From Clostridium sp. MB40-C1 (GTDB lineage Bacteria; Bacillota; Clostridia; Clostridiales; Clostridiaceae): 64,000 nucleotides of DNA. The DNA lies in contig NZ_CP133189.1 of assembly GCF_030913655.1 (NCBI RefSeq), positions 62,001-126,000 on the forward strand. The letters are read 5' to 3'. This document shows positions 9,161-19,141 of the stretch, piece by piece. A program made the position numbers and the translations under genes. How positions within the stretch are numbered: the stretch's first letter is position 1; each line of letters begins with the position of its first letter. The notes beneath the pieces were generated by a model. The model made no database searches and had not been told where the DNA came from. It saw only the letters and a program-made list of their open reading frames with translations.

Positions 9161-9604
9161 CTAGGTTTGAGCATAAATTTCAGTAGGATTATAGAAACAG
9201 TGTTGGGCAACTCTAACCTGGAATCTACCTGAGCCGTTATATGGAAAAAGGTATGGACAAGCTGGTCTAAATGGATTAAAATACCATAAAGCATTTCCTG
9301 TAGTATACAATCTATTACCAGATAAAGCCCAATCAGCTATTTGATAATGTATTTCTTCTGGTGGACTAGCCCAAATGGTTTGAGGATTAGGTATTCCTCT
9401 TAATACAGAAGCTACACAATCGAATTGTCCAGGTTGAAATATAACTTTTCTTAAATCGCCTTGACCTGTTCTAAGGTATTCGCCATAAGCTACATTCACT
9501 CTATTCATAACTACTGAGGCTACACCCTTCATTCCATTTTCCCCTTCACCACCAGCCTCACATTTTATGATTCTAGCTAATAATTCTCTAGCACTATAAG
9601 CCAA
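9161..9604 (-). CDS. cwlJ: Spore cortex-lytic cell wall hydrolase CwlJ-like (Hydrolase_2)
   Basis: 147 aa, a single Hydrolase_2 (SleB/CwlJ) domain. It opens with ELLARIIKCEAGGEGENGMKGVASVVMNRV, holding the catalytic Glu-Ala motif of this lytic family, and continues with FQPGQFDC and ALWYFNPFRPACPYLFP. There is no signal peptide and no peptidoglycan-binding domain, which fits CwlJ, made in the mother cell, and not secreted SleB. It sits 269 bp upstream of gerQ on the same strand. AAGGAGATG precedes ATG 9604. Role: cortex breakdown in germination. Confidence 0.85.
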   Translation of the reverse strand: MAYSARELLARIIKCEAGGEGENGMKGVASVVMNRVNVAYGEYLRTGQGDLRKVIFQPGQFDCVASVLRGIPNPQTIWASPPEEIHYQIADWALSGNRLYTTGNALWYFNPFRPACPYLFPYNGSGRFQVRVAQHCFYNPTEIYAQT

Positions 9605-9706
9605 TAATATTCATCTCCTTAAGTTACTTATAAGATTATTATATTTAGTATTTAAATAAAAAGTTCTTAAAAATTCTGGATATTTAAAAATCATTATTAC
9701 ACATAG

Positions 9707-9893
9707 TTGAGAAACTTAAATAATTTTATAAATATATAACTTCATGCAAGTTTCATTGTTCACTGTTTCGAAAATTTCTCTTTTTAGGGTCACAACAAGC
9801 TAAAAATATAGTGAAAGAGAAATTTTAAGGCACTGTGCTCACAATGAAACTTGCATTACGTATTTGAATTTTTTAATTATGCAATTTCCTCAA
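9707..9893. repeat. MITE-like palindromic repeat, copy A
   Basis: About 187 bp. The right end is AATTATGCAATTTCCTCAA; the left end is diverged. Inner arms ATGCAAGTTTCATTGTTCAC and the inverted CACAATGAAACTTGCAT pair with each other, as do AAATTTCTCTT and AGAGAAATTT. It shares this body with the copies at 11996 and 53984. It carries no gene and lies between cwlJ and hcp. Confidence 0.8.
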
Positions 9894-10034
9894 TTAAAAA
9901 GTAACTTAAAACATATCCTTGATGACATTAAGGAGAGTTTTAGATGAATATTAGATTAATTCATAATTTATTTATCAATTATAAGACAAACTAAAAACTA
10001 AAAAAGTTAATAGCATAAAAGAAAAAATGAGTTT

Positions 10035-10077
10035 TGTAACATCTGTTACATATTAAAGTGGAGCGAATTAGTATAAT
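10035..10077 (+). promoter_or_regulatory. hcp promoter with Crp/Fnr-type operator
   Basis: TGTAACATCTGTTACA (10035-10050) is a palindrome of TGTAAC arms around a 4-nt centre. TATAAT lies at 10072-10077. Taking +1 as 10084, the operator centre is at -41.5, the standard class II activator position of Crp/Fnr-family proteins. HcpR, a Crp/Fnr-type regulator of hcp in anaerobes, is the natural candidate; I cannot confirm its clostridial consensus here. Confidence 0.65.
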
Positions 10078-10152
10078 TTAAAATGTAAAAAGGAACAAGA
10101 AATCAATAATACTTAAAAATATATAATAAAAAGTTAATAGGAGGAATTAATA

Positions 10153-11868
10153 ATGAGTATGTTTTGTTATCAATGTCAAGAAGCAGCAGGATGCAAAGGA
10201 TGTACAGTAAGAGGGGTTTGTGGTAAGACCGAAGATTTAGCAAAAGCGCAAGATTTATTAATATATGTACTAAAGGGAATAGCAGTTTATAGTGTAAAAG
10301 GAAGAGAAGTTGGTGTGGTAAAAAAAGAAGTAGATAAATTTATAATGGAAGGTTTATTTGCTACAATAACAAATGCTAATTTTGATAGAAATGTTTTTAT
10401 TGAAAGGATTAAAAGAGGTTTAAGATTAAGAGAAGAGTTAAGAGGACAAGTTATTAAGGCTGGGGGCAACTTAGGAAAATCTAATTCAAATGAGAACTGG
10501 TTAAATAAAATGCTTTCTTTTGTAGGGTTGAAGAAAGAAGAGGAATCTAAGCTTCCAGATGCTGCCACTTGGTTTGCAGACAATGTTGAGGAATTTAATG
10601 CAAAAGCAGATACAGTTGGAATATTAGCAACACAAAATGAAGACCTAAGGTCTTTAAGAGAACTTATAACTTACGGATTAAAAGGATTAGCGGCTTATGT
10701 TAAACATGCTGTTCACTTAGGATATGACAATGATGAAATACATGGATTTATGCATAAAGCATTAGCAGCTACTTTAGATGATACTCTAACTTTAGATGAT
10801 TTAGTAGCTCTAACTTTAGAAACTGGTAAGTATGGTGTAGATGGTATGGCATTATTAGATAAAGCTAATACTGAAAGCTATGGAAACCCAGAAATAACAA
10901 AGGTTAATATAGGAGTTAGAAATAATCCTGGAATATTAATAAGTGGACACGATTTAAGGGACTTAGAGCAATTATTGGAGCAAACAGAAGGTACAGGAAT
11001 AGATGTCTACACACATAGTGAAATGCTTCCAGCGCATTACTATCCAGCTTTCAAAAAATATTCAAACTTTTCAGGAAACTATGGAAATGCCTGGTGGAAG
11101 CAAACAGAAGAATTTGAAAAATTCAATGGACCAATATTAATGACAACAAACTGTTTAGTACCACCAAAGGCTTCATATAAAGATAGAGTTTATACAACAG
11201 GTGTAGTTGGATTTGATGGAGTAACACACATAGAAGCTAATGAAAAGGGTGAAAAAGATTTTTCAGCTATAATAGAGCATGCTAAAAGGTGTAAGGCTCC
11301 TATTGAAATAGAAAAAGGAGAAATTATAGGTGGATTTGCACATAATCAAGTATTTGCATTAGCTGATAAGGTTATAGAAGCTGTAAAAACTGGTGCAATA
11401 AGAAGATTCTTTGTTATGGCAGGATGTGATGGAAGAGCTAAAAGCAGAAACTACTATACAGAATTTGCTGAAAGACTTCCAAAAGACACAGTAATTTTAA
11501 CAGCTGGATGCGCTAAGTATAAATATAATAAATTAAACTTAGGAGATATTGGAGGAATTCCAAGGGTATTAGATGCAGGTCAATGTAATGATTCATATTC
11601 ATTAGCGCTTATTGCATTAAAATTAAAGGAAGTATTTGAACTAGAGGATGTAAATGAGCTTCCTATATCTTATAATATAGCTTGGTATGAGCAAAAGGCT
11701 GTAATAGTATTGCTTGCGTTATTACATTTAGGAGTTAAAAATATTCATTTAGGACCAACTCTACCAGCATTCTTATCACCAAATGTAGCAAAAGTTTTAG
11801 TTGACAACTTTGGTATAGGTGGAATAACTAATGTAGATGATGATATAAAGATGTTTTTAGGAGAATAG
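10153..11868 (+). CDS. hcp: Hydroxylamine reductase (hybrid cluster protein)
   Basis: 571 aa. It reduces hydroxylamine to ammonia in vitro and is linked to nitric oxide and nitrosative stress. N-terminal Cys residues at 5, 8, 14, 17 and 23 hold the cubane cluster. Later Cys motifs [21 protein letters not shown] and AGQCNDS bind the hybrid Fe-S-O cluster. Length is normal for the class. AGGAGG precedes the ATG. The gene is monocistronic with a terminator and appears to be activated from the palindrome at 10035-10050. Confidence 0.96.
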   Translation: MSMFCYQCQEAAGCKGCTVRGVCGKTEDLAKAQDLLIYVLKGIAVYSVKGREVGVVKKEVDKFIMEGLFATITNANFDRNVFIERIKRGLRLREELRGQVIKAGGNLGKSNSNENWLNKMLSFVGLKKEEESKLPDAATWFADNVEEFNAKADTVGILATQNEDLRSLRELITYGLKGLAAYVKHAVHLGYDNDEIHGFMHKALAATLDDTLTLDDLVALTLETGKYGVDGMALLDKANTESYGNPEITKVNIGVRNNPGILISGHDLRDLEQLLEQTEGTGIDVYTHSEMLPAHYYPAFKKYSNFSGNYGNAWWKQTEEFEKFNGPILMTTNCLVPPKASYKDRVYTTGVVGFDGVTHIEANEKGEKDFSAIIEHAKRCKAPIEIEKGEIIGGFAHNQVFALADKVIEAVKTGAIRRFFVMAGCDGRAKSRNYYTEFAERLPKDTVILTAGCAKYKYNKLNLGDIGGIPRVLDAGQCNDSYSLALIALKLKEVFELEDVNELPISYNIAWYEQKAVIVLLALLHLGVKNIHLGPTLPAFLSPNVAKVLVDNFGIGGITNVDDDIKMFLGE

Positions 11869-11942
11869 CATAGATCAAGAAATACTAGTAGGAAGTAAAA
11901 TATATCCCTTGGTTAAGAAAATTTAAAATTTTAGTTTAAAAA

Positions 11943-11991
11943 ATACCCTATGAAGTAGATAATAAGAAAAGTCTACTCATAGGGTATTTTT
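11943..11991 (+). terminator. Rho-independent terminator of hcp
   Basis: Arms 11943-11959 and 11972-11987 pair with one bulged base and are followed by TTTTTG. Confidence 0.85.
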
Positions 11992-11995
11992 GTTA

Positions 11996-12312
11996 TTGAG
12001 GAAATTGCATAATTGAAAAATATATAACTGCATGAAAGTTTCATTGTTCACTGCTTCGAAAATTTCTCTTATCAAGGTTCAGAATAAGCTTAAAATGTAG
12101 TAAAAGAGAAATTTTAAGGCGCTGCTCACAATAAACAGGATTCTTGGCTTCAGGTGGAGTTTTTGTTCCAACTGAAGGTTATTAACAGAATTCTTAGGAG
12201 TTTTACTCCTTAGAAGTCGTTATCCTTTAGGAGAAACCGTTATCCAGGGTTGTAAACATCGGACAAAACTTTCATTCCATATTTTGAACTTGTAATTATG
12301 CAATTTGCTCTA
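11996..12312. repeat. MITE-like palindromic repeat, copy B, interrupted
   Basis: The left end GAGGAAATTGCATAATTG and right end AATTATGCAATTTGCTC are inverted repeats. The body equals copies A and C up to about 12131 and again from about 12264. Between these lies about 130 bp of unrelated, hairpin-rich sequence. The element sits immediately after the hcp terminator. Confidence 0.82.
12132..12264. other. Hairpin-rich insertion inside repeat copy B
   Basis: Three successive imperfect hairpins are visible: CTTCAGGTGGA with TCCAACTGAAG; TTCTTAGGAG with CTCCTTAGAA; and GTTATCC with GGAGAAAC. There is no reading frame of note. It may be an end of a mobile element or a structured RNA; it does not resemble the region 3' of the tnpB at 37.9 kb. 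Confidence 0.5.
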
Positions 12313-12519
12313 TTGTATATTTTAACTTGTCTTTTGATATTATACTAAATAAATAGTATATATTAGCTTAATCTATTTAATTAGTGATTAAATTTTTATA
12401 TACTAGTTAATAAGTGTGTATGGAGTTTTTATGAAAAAATTGAATCTTAGTTTTTAATAAAATATAATATAAATAGTTATGAATGTAATTGCAATTTTGT
12501 ATTTAGGAGGACTATTAGG

Positions 12520-12897
12520 ATGGGATTATTTGATGGATTAATAGGAAATGCTTCGGAAGTTGATATATTAGATATACAAAAAGAGTATTCGGATATTTTA
12601 TATTCTAGTGAAACAATTGAAAAAGCATATAAATTAATTCGTGATATGATTATTTTTACAAATAAGAGATTAATTTTAGTTAATAAGCAAGGAATGACGG
12701 GTAAAAAAACAGAGTATCATTCTATTCCGTATAAATCTATAACTCATTTTAGTATAGAAACGGCAGGAAAGTTTGATTTAGATGCTGAACTTAAAATATG
12801 GATTTCAGGCACTAAAAATCCAATAGAAAAACAATTTAATAAGAGTTTAAATATTTATGAACTTCAAAGTGTATTAGCTGAACATGTTTTAAAGTGA
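12520..12897 (+). CDS. PH domain-containing protein (bPH_1, YvbH-like)
   Basis: 125 aa. A single bacterial pleckstrin-homology-like domain. The core strands MIIFTNKRLILVNKQGMTGKKTEYHSIPYKSITHFSIETAG fit the YvbH N-terminal family well. No membrane segment is seen, so it is probably cytosolic; the function of this family is unknown. TAGGAGG precedes ATG 12520. It is not obviously in an operon with the regulator that follows 170 bp later. Confidence 0.82.
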   Translation: MGLFDGLIGNASEVDILDIQKEYSDILYSSETIEKAYKLIRDMIIFTNKRLILVNKQGMTGKKTEYHSIPYKSITHFSIETAGKFDLDAELKIWISGTKNPIEKQFNKSLNIYELQSVLAEHVLK

Positions 12898-12971
12898 TAA
12901 TGGTTTTTAAAAGAAATTTATAAGGTGAGATTACCCATAATTTATTTGCGATTATAAATAAAAACTTTATA

Positions 12972-13019
12972 TTGAAAAAAGTCTTAAAGTGTTATATAGT
13001 TAAAATGAAACCGGTCACA
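12972..13019 (+). promoter_or_regulatory. Promoter with cre-like operator before the LacI-type gene
   Basis: TTGAAA (12972-12977), 17-nt spacer, TATAGT (12995-13000). At 13006-13019 lies TGAAACCGGTCACA, which matches the cre pattern TGWAANCGNTWWCA with one mismatch. It covers the expected transcription start, so binding would block transcription. Confidence 0.65.
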
Positions 13020-13067
13020 TAAACAGGTGATAATATTACTTATTCTAAAGGGTTAGGAGGAACTAAG

Positions 13068-14090
13068 ATGACAGCAACAATAAATGATATAGCTAAAGCA
13101 GCAGGAGTGTCTCAAGCTACAGTATCAAGAGTTTTAAATAACTCAGGATATGTAAAAGATGAGACAAGAAATAAAGTTTTAAAAGTTATAAAAGAATTAA
13201 ATTATGCTCCTAGTGCTATAGCAAGAAGTTTATCTACAAGCAAAACCAATACAATAGGTGTTATAGTTCCTGATATAAACAACCCATTTTTTGGAGAAGT
13301 AATAAAGGGGATTAGTGAAGTTGCAGATAAACATAATTTAAATATAATACTTTGTGATACAGATGAAAGTATGCAGAAAGAATTAAAGGCTTTAAAACTT
13401 CTTAAAGAGCAAAGGATAAGAGGGATAATTATAACTCCAACTTCTGCAGAAGACGAATATAATAGTGAGTATTTAACTACTCTTGAGAATTTAGGGATTC
13501 CAATCGTTTTAGTAGATGGTCATGTTAAGTATGCTACCTTTAGTGGAGTATTTGTAGAGAATATTAAGGGATCTTTTGAAGCAACAGAGGCTTTAATAAG
13601 GGCAGGTCATAAAAAAATAGCTATAATAACAGGGCGTATGAATTCTAAGCCTGCAAAAGACAGATTTTTAGGGTATAAAAAAGCTTTAACAATATACAAT
13701 ATTCCTGTAGAAGAAAGATATGTTTTCTATGGAGATTATAAACAAGAAAGTGGATATAGATATACAAAACAAATTCTTCAAATGGAAGACAGACCTACAG
13801 CTATATTTACTAGTAGTAATATGATGACACTAGGTTGCTTAAAAGCGCTCTATGAAGAAAAATGTAAAGTACCAGATGATATTGCACTTATAGGATTTGA
13901 TAAAATAGATATATTAAGTATAGCAGGAATCAACATAAGTTTTGTTAATGGACCTACTCATGAAATGGGAAGAAAGGGTATGGAGATGTTGGTTGATATA
14001 TTAAATAATAATCATAATAGGGAAATAAAAAGAATTACTTTATTACCCGAACTTGTATTAAATGGGTCTGAAAAATACATAAATAAATAA
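13068..14090 (+). CDS. LacI/GalR family transcriptional regulator
   Basis: 340 aa. Residues 3-56 are the LacI helix-turn-helix and hinge (ATINDIAKAAGVSQATVSRVLNN; YAPSAIARSL). Residues 60-330 are a periplasmic-binding-protein-like sensor domain (NTIGVIVPDINNPFFGEV; AIITG; ALIGFDKIDIL). It heads the deoxynucleoside cluster, with a cre-like operator over its own promoter and a second one before deoC. It is therefore probably autoregulated and controls deoC-deoB-punA-pdp, or shares sites with CcpA. The effector is unknown; a deoxyribose phosphate or nucleoside is a guess from context. Confidence 0.88.
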   Translation: MTATINDIAKAAGVSQATVSRVLNNSGYVKDETRNKVLKVIKELNYAPSAIARSLSTSKTNTIGVIVPDINNPFFGEVIKGISEVADKHNLNIILCDTDESMQKELKALKLLKEQRIRGIIITPTSAEDEYNSEYLTTLENLGIPIVLVDGHVKYATFSGVFVENIKGSFEATEALIRAGHKKIAIITGRMNSKPAKDRFLGYKKALTIYNIPVEERYVFYGDYKQESGYRYTKQILQMEDRPTAIFTSSNMMTLGCLKALYEEKCKVPDDIALIGFDKIDILSIAGINISFVNGPTHEMGRKGMEMLVDILNNNHNREIKRITLLPELVLNGSEKYINK

Positions 14091-14119
14091 ATGTTTATGT
14101 ATTAAAATTTTAGATTTTA

Positions 14120-14133
14120 TGTAAGCGGTTCCA
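14120..14133 (+). promoter_or_regulatory. cre-like operator before deoC
   Basis: TGTAAGCGGTTCCA matches TGWAANCGNTWWCA with one mismatch. Read on the reverse strand, it agrees with the site at 13005-13020 at 12 of 16 positions, which suggests one regulator binds both. Confidence 0.65.
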
Positions 14134-14230
14134 CTAAAAAAATGGGAATATTAGAATGACTAGACATCGGATAAAATAGAAACTTATTAAAATAATAATA
14201 ATAATAATTATGTTAAAGGAGAGGATATTA

Positions 14231-14893
14231 ATGGAACTACAAAGGTATATAGACCACACATTATTAAAACCAGAGGCAACAGAGAAACAAATAATAAAAA
14301 TTTGTGAAGAAGCTAAAAAATATAATTTTGCTTCAGTATGTGTAAATCCATACTATGCTTCTTTAGTAAGTGACAAACTTAAGGGTACAGAAGTTAAAAC
14401 TTGTGTAGTTGTTGGATTCCCATTAGGAGCTACTACAAAAGAGGTAAAAGCTTTTGAAACAAAACAAGCTATTGAAAATGGTGCTGCAGAAGTAGATATG
14501 GTAATAAATATAGGAGCATTAAAGGATAAAAAATATGATATTGTTAAAGAGGATATAAACTCAGTAGTAGATGCATCAAAAGGTAAAGCATTGGTTAAGG
14601 TTATAATTGAAACATGTCTTTTAACTAAAGAAGAAATAGTCAGAGCATGTGAAATTGCAAAGGAAGTTAAAGCTGATTTTGTTAAGACTTCTACTGGATT
14701 TTCTACAGGTGGGGCTACTCCAGAAGATGTAAAGTTAATGAGAGAAACTGTGGGCAATAAAATGGGAGTTAAAGCTTCAGGTGCTGTTAGAACTACACAG
14801 GATGCAGAAGCAGTTATAAAAGCAGGGGCTAATAGGATAGGTGCTAGTGCTTCTATAGCAATTGTTGAAGGAAGCAAAAATATAGAATTTTAA
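14231..14893 (+). CDS. deoC: Deoxyribose-phosphate aldolase
   Basis: 220 aa from ATG 14231. It cleaves deoxyribose 5-phosphate to acetaldehyde and glyceraldehyde 3-phosphate through a Schiff base. The signature [18 protein letters not shown] carries the Schiff-base Lys; [15 protein letters not shown] holds the second Lys. An in-frame ATG at 14210 exists, but the AAAGGAGAGG between the two is the ribosome site for 14231. First enzyme gene after the regulator; deoB follows after 24 nt. Confidence 0.95.
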   Translation: MELQRYIDHTLLKPEATEKQIIKICEEAKKYNFASVCVNPYYASLVSDKLKGTEVKTCVVVGFPLGATTKEVKAFETKQAIENGAAEVDMVINIGALKDKKYDIVKEDINSVVDASKGKALVKVIIETCLLTKEEIVRACEIAKEVKADFVKTSTGFSTGGATPEDVKLMRETVGNKMGVKASGAVRTTQDAEAVIKAGANRIGASASIAIVEGSKNIEF

Positions 14894-14917
14894 GGTAGAG
14901 AAAGGAAGGTGTTTTGT

Positions 14918-16093
14918 ATGATAAATAGAGTCATTTGGATTGTTTTAGATAGTGTTGGAATAGGAGCTTTGCCAGATGCAGTAAAGTACGGAGATGAGGG
15001 TAGCAACACAGTAGGAAATATATCTAAATTTTTAGGTGGACTAAAACTTCCTAACATGGAGAAACTAGGTTTTGGAAATATTGATGGCATATTAGGAGTA
15101 AATAAAGTAGAAAATCCAATAGGATGCTATGGACGTTTTGAGGAATTATCAAATGGAAAAGATACTACAACAGGTCATTGGGAAATGGCTGGGGTTGTTT
15201 TAGAACAAGCATTTCCAACTTATCCAAATGGATTTCCTAAGGATGTTGTAGATAAATTTGAAAAGGCAATAGGTAGAAAAATAATAGGCAATAAAACAGC
15301 TTCTGGTACTGTCATAATAGATGAACTTGGAGAAGAACATATAAAAACGGGAAGTCCTATAGTTTATACTTCTGCTGATAGTGTGTTTCAAATAGCGGCT
15401 CATGAAGATGTTATTCCATTAGAAAAGTTATATGAAATGTGTCAAATAGCACGTAATATGTTAACAGGAGAACATGAAGTCGCTCGTGTCATTGCAAGAC
15501 CATTTGTGGGGGAAGTAGGAAACTTTACTAGAACTGCAAATAGAAGAGATTTTTCTATGGTTCCACCCCATGAGATTGTCCTTGATATATTAAAGAAAAA
15601 CAATTTAAATGTAATGGCAGTGGGTAAGATAGAAGATATATTCTGTGGAAGAGGAATTACAGAGGCTGTTCATACTAAAGATAATATGGATGGAGTAGAT
15701 CAGACTCTAAATTATATGAAACAAGATAAAAAAGGACTTATTTTCACAAATCTAGTTGATTTTGATATGAAATGGGGACATCGAAATGATGCAGAAGCAT
15801 ACGGAAGAGGGCTAGAGGCTTTTGATGAAAGACTTAAAGAAATAATAGAATCTATGAGGGACAGTGATGTGTTATTTATCACAGCGGATCATGGATGTGA
15901 TCCAACAATGCCAGGTACTGACCATTCAAGGGAATATGTTCCTTTCTTAGCTTACGGTAAAGAGTTAAAGACTAATATAAATCTTGGAACAAGAAAAGGT
16001 TTTGGTGACATGGGGCAAACAGTTGCAGATATATTTTCTATAGAACCAATTAAAAATGGTAAAAGTTTTTTAGCTGAAATTATGAAAAAATAA
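14918..16093 (+). CDS. deoB: Phosphopentomutase
   Basis: 391 aa, alkaline-phosphatase superfamily. It converts (deoxy)ribose 1-phosphate to the 5-phosphate and so joins the phosphorylases to DeoC. Metal and phosphate motifs are VLDSVGIGALPDA (residues about 8-20), KDTTTGHWEMAG with the catalytic Thr, and ADHGCDPTMPGTDHSREYVP. AAAGGAAGG at 14901-14909 supports ATG 14918 over an in-frame GTG at 14909. Closely coupled to deoC. Confidence 0.95.
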   Translation: MINRVIWIVLDSVGIGALPDAVKYGDEGSNTVGNISKFLGGLKLPNMEKLGFGNIDGILGVNKVENPIGCYGRFEELSNGKDTTTGHWEMAGVVLEQAFPTYPNGFPKDVVDKFEKAIGRKIIGNKTASGTVIIDELGEEHIKTGSPIVYTSADSVFQIAAHEDVIPLEKLYEMCQIARNMLTGEHEVARVIARPFVGEVGNFTRTANRRDFSMVPPHEIVLDILKKNNLNVMAVGKIEDIFCGRGITEAVHTKDNMDGVDQTLNYMKQDKKGLIFTNLVDFDMKWGHRNDAEAYGRGLEAFDERLKEIIESMRDSDVLFITADHGCDPTMPGTDHSREYVPFLAYGKELKTNINLGTRKGFGDMGQTVADIFSIEPIKNGKSFLAEIMKK

Positions 16094-16110
16094 CTTTATA
16101 TTTAGAAAAA

Positions 16111-16167
16111 ATGTTGAGTTCGTATAATTTACAATTGTAGCTATTCATCACCATGAACTGAACAATT
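16111..16167. repeat. Imperfect inverted repeat related to that at 8389-8445
   Basis: Arms 16111-16123 and 16153-16167 share the TGTTGAGTTC / GAACTNAACAATT core with the repeat at 8389-8445, but have mismatches. It lies between deoB and punA and may be a processing site or terminator within the cluster. Confidence 0.5.
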
Positions 16168-16307
16168 TAAAACATAGCTAAATAGTTATTAATAGAAAAG
16201 TTTAAAAGCATATTGTTTATATTAATTAAAAACAGGGCTCAAAATAAATCTTGTTTTAGTTATAAACTAAGATTATTACTAAAGCATGTTAAGGAGAGAT
16301 TAAATTT

Positions 16308-17126
16308 ATGGATTTACAACACAAGATAAGCGAATCAGCTAAATATATTTTAAAAAAGTCACAATATAACCCTAAAATAGCTCTTATTTTAGGATCAGGT
16401 CTTGGTGCTATTGCAGATCAAATAGAGGATCCAGAATATTACCCATATAATAAAATACCGAACTTTCCAGTATCTACTGTAGAAGGTCATGCAGGACGTT
16501 TAGTTATAGGTAAGTTAGAAGGAAAAATTGTTGTAGCAATGCAAGGACGTTTTCATTATTATGAAGGATACGAAATGCAAGAAGTAACTTTTCCTGTACG
16601 TGTAATGAAGCTTTTAGGAGTTGAAACTTTAATAGTTACTAATGCTGCTGGAGCTGTAAATACAGATTACAAACCAGGAGACTTAATGCTTATAGAAGAT
16701 CACTTAAATTTAAGTGGAAACAATCCATTGATAGGAAAGAACTTAGATGAGTTTGGAGTGCGTTTCCCAGATATGTCAAATCCTTATGACAAAGAATTGA
16801 GAAATAAAGTTAAGAATATAGCTAAATCTTTAAATATAGATCTTAAAGAAGGAGTTTATGCTTGCATGAGCGGTCCAACTTATGAAACTCCTGCTGAAAT
16901 AAGAATGTTAAGAACTTTAGGTGCTGATGCTGTTGGAATGTCTACAGTGCCAGAGGTAATAGTTGCTGTTCATAGTGGAATGAAGGTTATAGGAGTTTCA
17001 TGTGCTACTAATATGGCAGCAGGAATTTTAGATCAACCTTTAAATCATCAAGAAGTAATGGAGACTTCAGCAATAGCAAGAGAAAAGTTTATAAAACTTA
17101 TGAGAAATATAATAAATAGAATTTAG
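16308..17126 (+). CDS. punA: Purine-nucleoside phosphorylase
   Basis: 272 aa, trimeric PNP type. It splits purine (deoxy)nucleosides with phosphate into base and (deoxy)ribose 1-phosphate. Motifs are ALILGSGLGAIAD (phosphate loop), VEGHAGRLVIG, MQGRFHYYEGY, VTNAAGAVN, GPTYETPAEIRM and VIGVSCATNMAAG. It is the third enzyme gene of the cluster, 214 bp after deoB, with AAGGAGAG before the ATG. pupG/deoD are other names used for this gene. Confidence 0.94.
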   Translation: MDLQHKISESAKYILKKSQYNPKIALILGSGLGAIADQIEDPEYYPYNKIPNFPVSTVEGHAGRLVIGKLEGKIVVAMQGRFHYYEGYEMQEVTFPVRVMKLLGVETLIVTNAAGAVNTDYKPGDLMLIEDHLNLSGNNPLIGKNLDEFGVRFPDMSNPYDKELRNKVKNIAKSLNIDLKEGVYACMSGPTYETPAEIRMLRTLGADAVGMSTVPEVIVAVHSGMKVIGVSCATNMAAGILDQPLNHQEVMETSAIAREKFIKLMRNIINRI

Positions 17127-17224
17127 TTGATTGGTTTAAGATGGAGATTAAATAGGAGAGTTTTAATTGTAAAGAATGCTTTAGTTAAGGAAATGTAACT
17201 TAAGTGTGTGGGGAGGTAAGTACT

Positions 17225-18550
17225 ATGAGAATGTATGATATCATCATGAAAAAGAGAAATGGTGAAGAACTCACGATAGAAGAAATTAACTTTTTTATAA
17301 GTGGATACACAAAAGGAGAAATACCAGATTATCAAGTGTCAGCGCTTATGATGGCTATATACTTTCAAAAGATGAATAAAAGAGAAACAGCTCAACTTAC
17401 AAGAGCAATGGTTGATAGTGGAGAAACTATAGATCTTTCATTAATAGAAGGTATTAAGGTAGATAAGCACAGTACAGGTGGAGTTGGTGATACCACAACT
17501 TTAATTTTAGGACCTATAGTTGCAGCAGCTGGAGCACCTGTAGCTAAAATGTCAGGAAGAGGACTTGGACACACTGGTGGAACAATTGATAAATTAGAAT
17601 CTTTTGAAGGCTTTTCAGTAGAAATGCCTGTTGAAAAGTTCATTAAAAATGTAAATGAAAAGAAGATAGCAATAGGTGGGCAAACAGCAAATTTAGCTCC
17701 AGCAGATAAAAAATTATACGCACTTCGTGATGTAACTGCTACTGTAGATAATATGTCATTAATTGCTTCAAGTATTATGAGTAAAAAAATAGCTTCAGGA
17801 GCAGATGCTATAGTACTTGATGTAAAAACTGGTAGTGGGGCTTTTATGAAGGATGAAGAGAGTTCTTTTGAACTTGCAAAGGAAATGGTTGATATAGGTA
17901 CACATGTTGGAAGAAATACAATAGGTGTAGTAACAGATATGGATCAACCTTTAGGATTTGCTGTTGGAAATGCCTTAGAAGTAAAAGAAGCTATAGATAC
18001 ACTAAATGGAGAAGGACCAGAAGATCTTACAGAGTTATGCTTAACTTTAGGTTCTCATATGCTTGTTTTAGGAAATAAAGCTAAGAATGCTGAACAGGCA
18101 AGAGAAATATTAAAAGAAATAATAAGATCTGGTAAAGGACTTGCTAAATTAAGAGAGTTAGTAGAAGCTCAAGGAGGAAATCCTGAGTTTGTAGATAATC
18201 CATCTTTGTTTCCAACTCCTAGAATAGTTGAAGAAATAATATCACCAATAGATGGATATGTTAAAGGGATAAAAGCTGATGATATAGGTCTAGCAGCTCT
18301 TGTTCTTGGAGCAGGACGTGAAACTAAGGAAAGTGAAATAGACTTATCTGTTGGAGTAGTGTTGCATAAGAAGATAGGAGATTTTATTAGAAAAGGAGAA
18401 TCTATAGCTACTATTTATGCTAATAGTGTTGACAAGAAGAAATCTTCAGAAGAAATTATTTTAAAGGCATATGAAATAGTTGATGAGAAAATTAAACCAA
18501 GAAAATTAATAAAAGGTGTAGTAACAAAAGATGGAATAACAAAACTCTAA
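17225..18550 (+). CDS. pdp: Pyrimidine-nucleoside phosphorylase
   Basis: 441 aa, thymidine/pyrimidine phosphorylase family. It acts on thymidine, deoxyuridine and uridine. The phosphate-binding signature is [17 protein letters not shown]; the glycosyltransferase signature is [21 protein letters not shown]; a C-terminal PYNP domain follows. I chose ATG 17225 because GGGGAGG lies at the right distance; an in-frame GTG at 17204 precedes that site. Last gene of the deo-type cluster; a terminator follows about 100 bp later. Confidence 0.94.
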   Translation: MRMYDIIMKKRNGEELTIEEINFFISGYTKGEIPDYQVSALMMAIYFQKMNKRETAQLTRAMVDSGETIDLSLIEGIKVDKHSTGGVGDTTTLILGPIVAAAGAPVAKMSGRGLGHTGGTIDKLESFEGFSVEMPVEKFIKNVNEKKIAIGGQTANLAPADKKLYALRDVTATVDNMSLIASSIMSKKIASGADAIVLDVKTGSGAFMKDEESSFELAKEMVDIGTHVGRNTIGVVTDMDQPLGFAVGNALEVKEAIDTLNGEGPEDLTELCLTLGSHMLVLGNKAKNAEQAREILKEIIRSGKGLAKLRELVEAQGGNPEFVDNPSLFPTPRIVEEIISPIDGYVKGIKADDIGLAALVLGAGRETKESEIDLSVGVVLHKKIGDFIRKGESIATIYANSVDKKKSSEEIILKAYEIVDEKIKPRKLIKGVVTKDGITKL

Positions 18551-19141
18551 ATTATTGACTTAGAAATAAGAGCGTTAATAAGTGAAGAGTAGCAGCCTTC
18601 ACGATAATGACTCTAGCAGATATTTTAGTATAAAATAAGATTTATAGAAGTAAAAAGAACCTAGTGAAAAGGGAATTGGAGATATTTCTTATCTATTCAC
18701 TAGGTTCTTTTGTGCATTATAGCCATAATTGTGAATATCACTAATAATCTTATTTTAAATATATGGTTATAAATACTTTGTTAATCTATTATTTCAAACT
18801 AGTCAATGGGCTAATGATACATGTATAATAGGATAGTTTTATTTATTTAATACTATGAGTTTGTGGATTTAATGAAATAAGTAGATATACTTAATAAGAT
18901 AGAAGTGTATTTTTAATAGGCTAATAACTGTTATCTTAAAGGCTAAATTGAGTTATGTTTTAAGGTTGTCTAATTATCATAAAGTCGCATAAATAGCGGG
19001 ATAAAAGAGTATGGAGTTGGCAAAAGTTGTAAATGGTTACATCTGTTTTCTATATTGAAAGTAAAAATATAAAGTGCTATCATTAATGAATACTAAAGAA
19101 TAAATGTTTAATTAAAAAAACTTATAGAAGGAGGAAAATAA
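18551..19141. other. Intergenic region, 591 bp
   Basis: It holds the cluster terminator (18653-18711) and, near 19028-19041, a palindrome TGTAAATGGTTACA upstream of the antiporter gene. No reading frame or repeat is convincing in the rest. Confidence 0.5.
18653..18711 (+). terminator. Rho-independent terminator of the deoxynucleoside cluster
   Basis: A perfect 16-bp stem (18653-18668 with 18696-18711) ends in TTTT. Confidence 0.85.

Noticed and set aside
14353-14877. 174-codon minus-strand frame antisense to deoC
   Set aside because: Long only because of deoC codon bias; hydrophobic low-complexity translation without domain or ribosome site.
19028-19041. TGTAAATGGTTACA palindrome as a Rex or HcpR site
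   Set aside because: Spacing and arms differ from the hcp operator and from the Rex pattern; no promoter in register could be seen.
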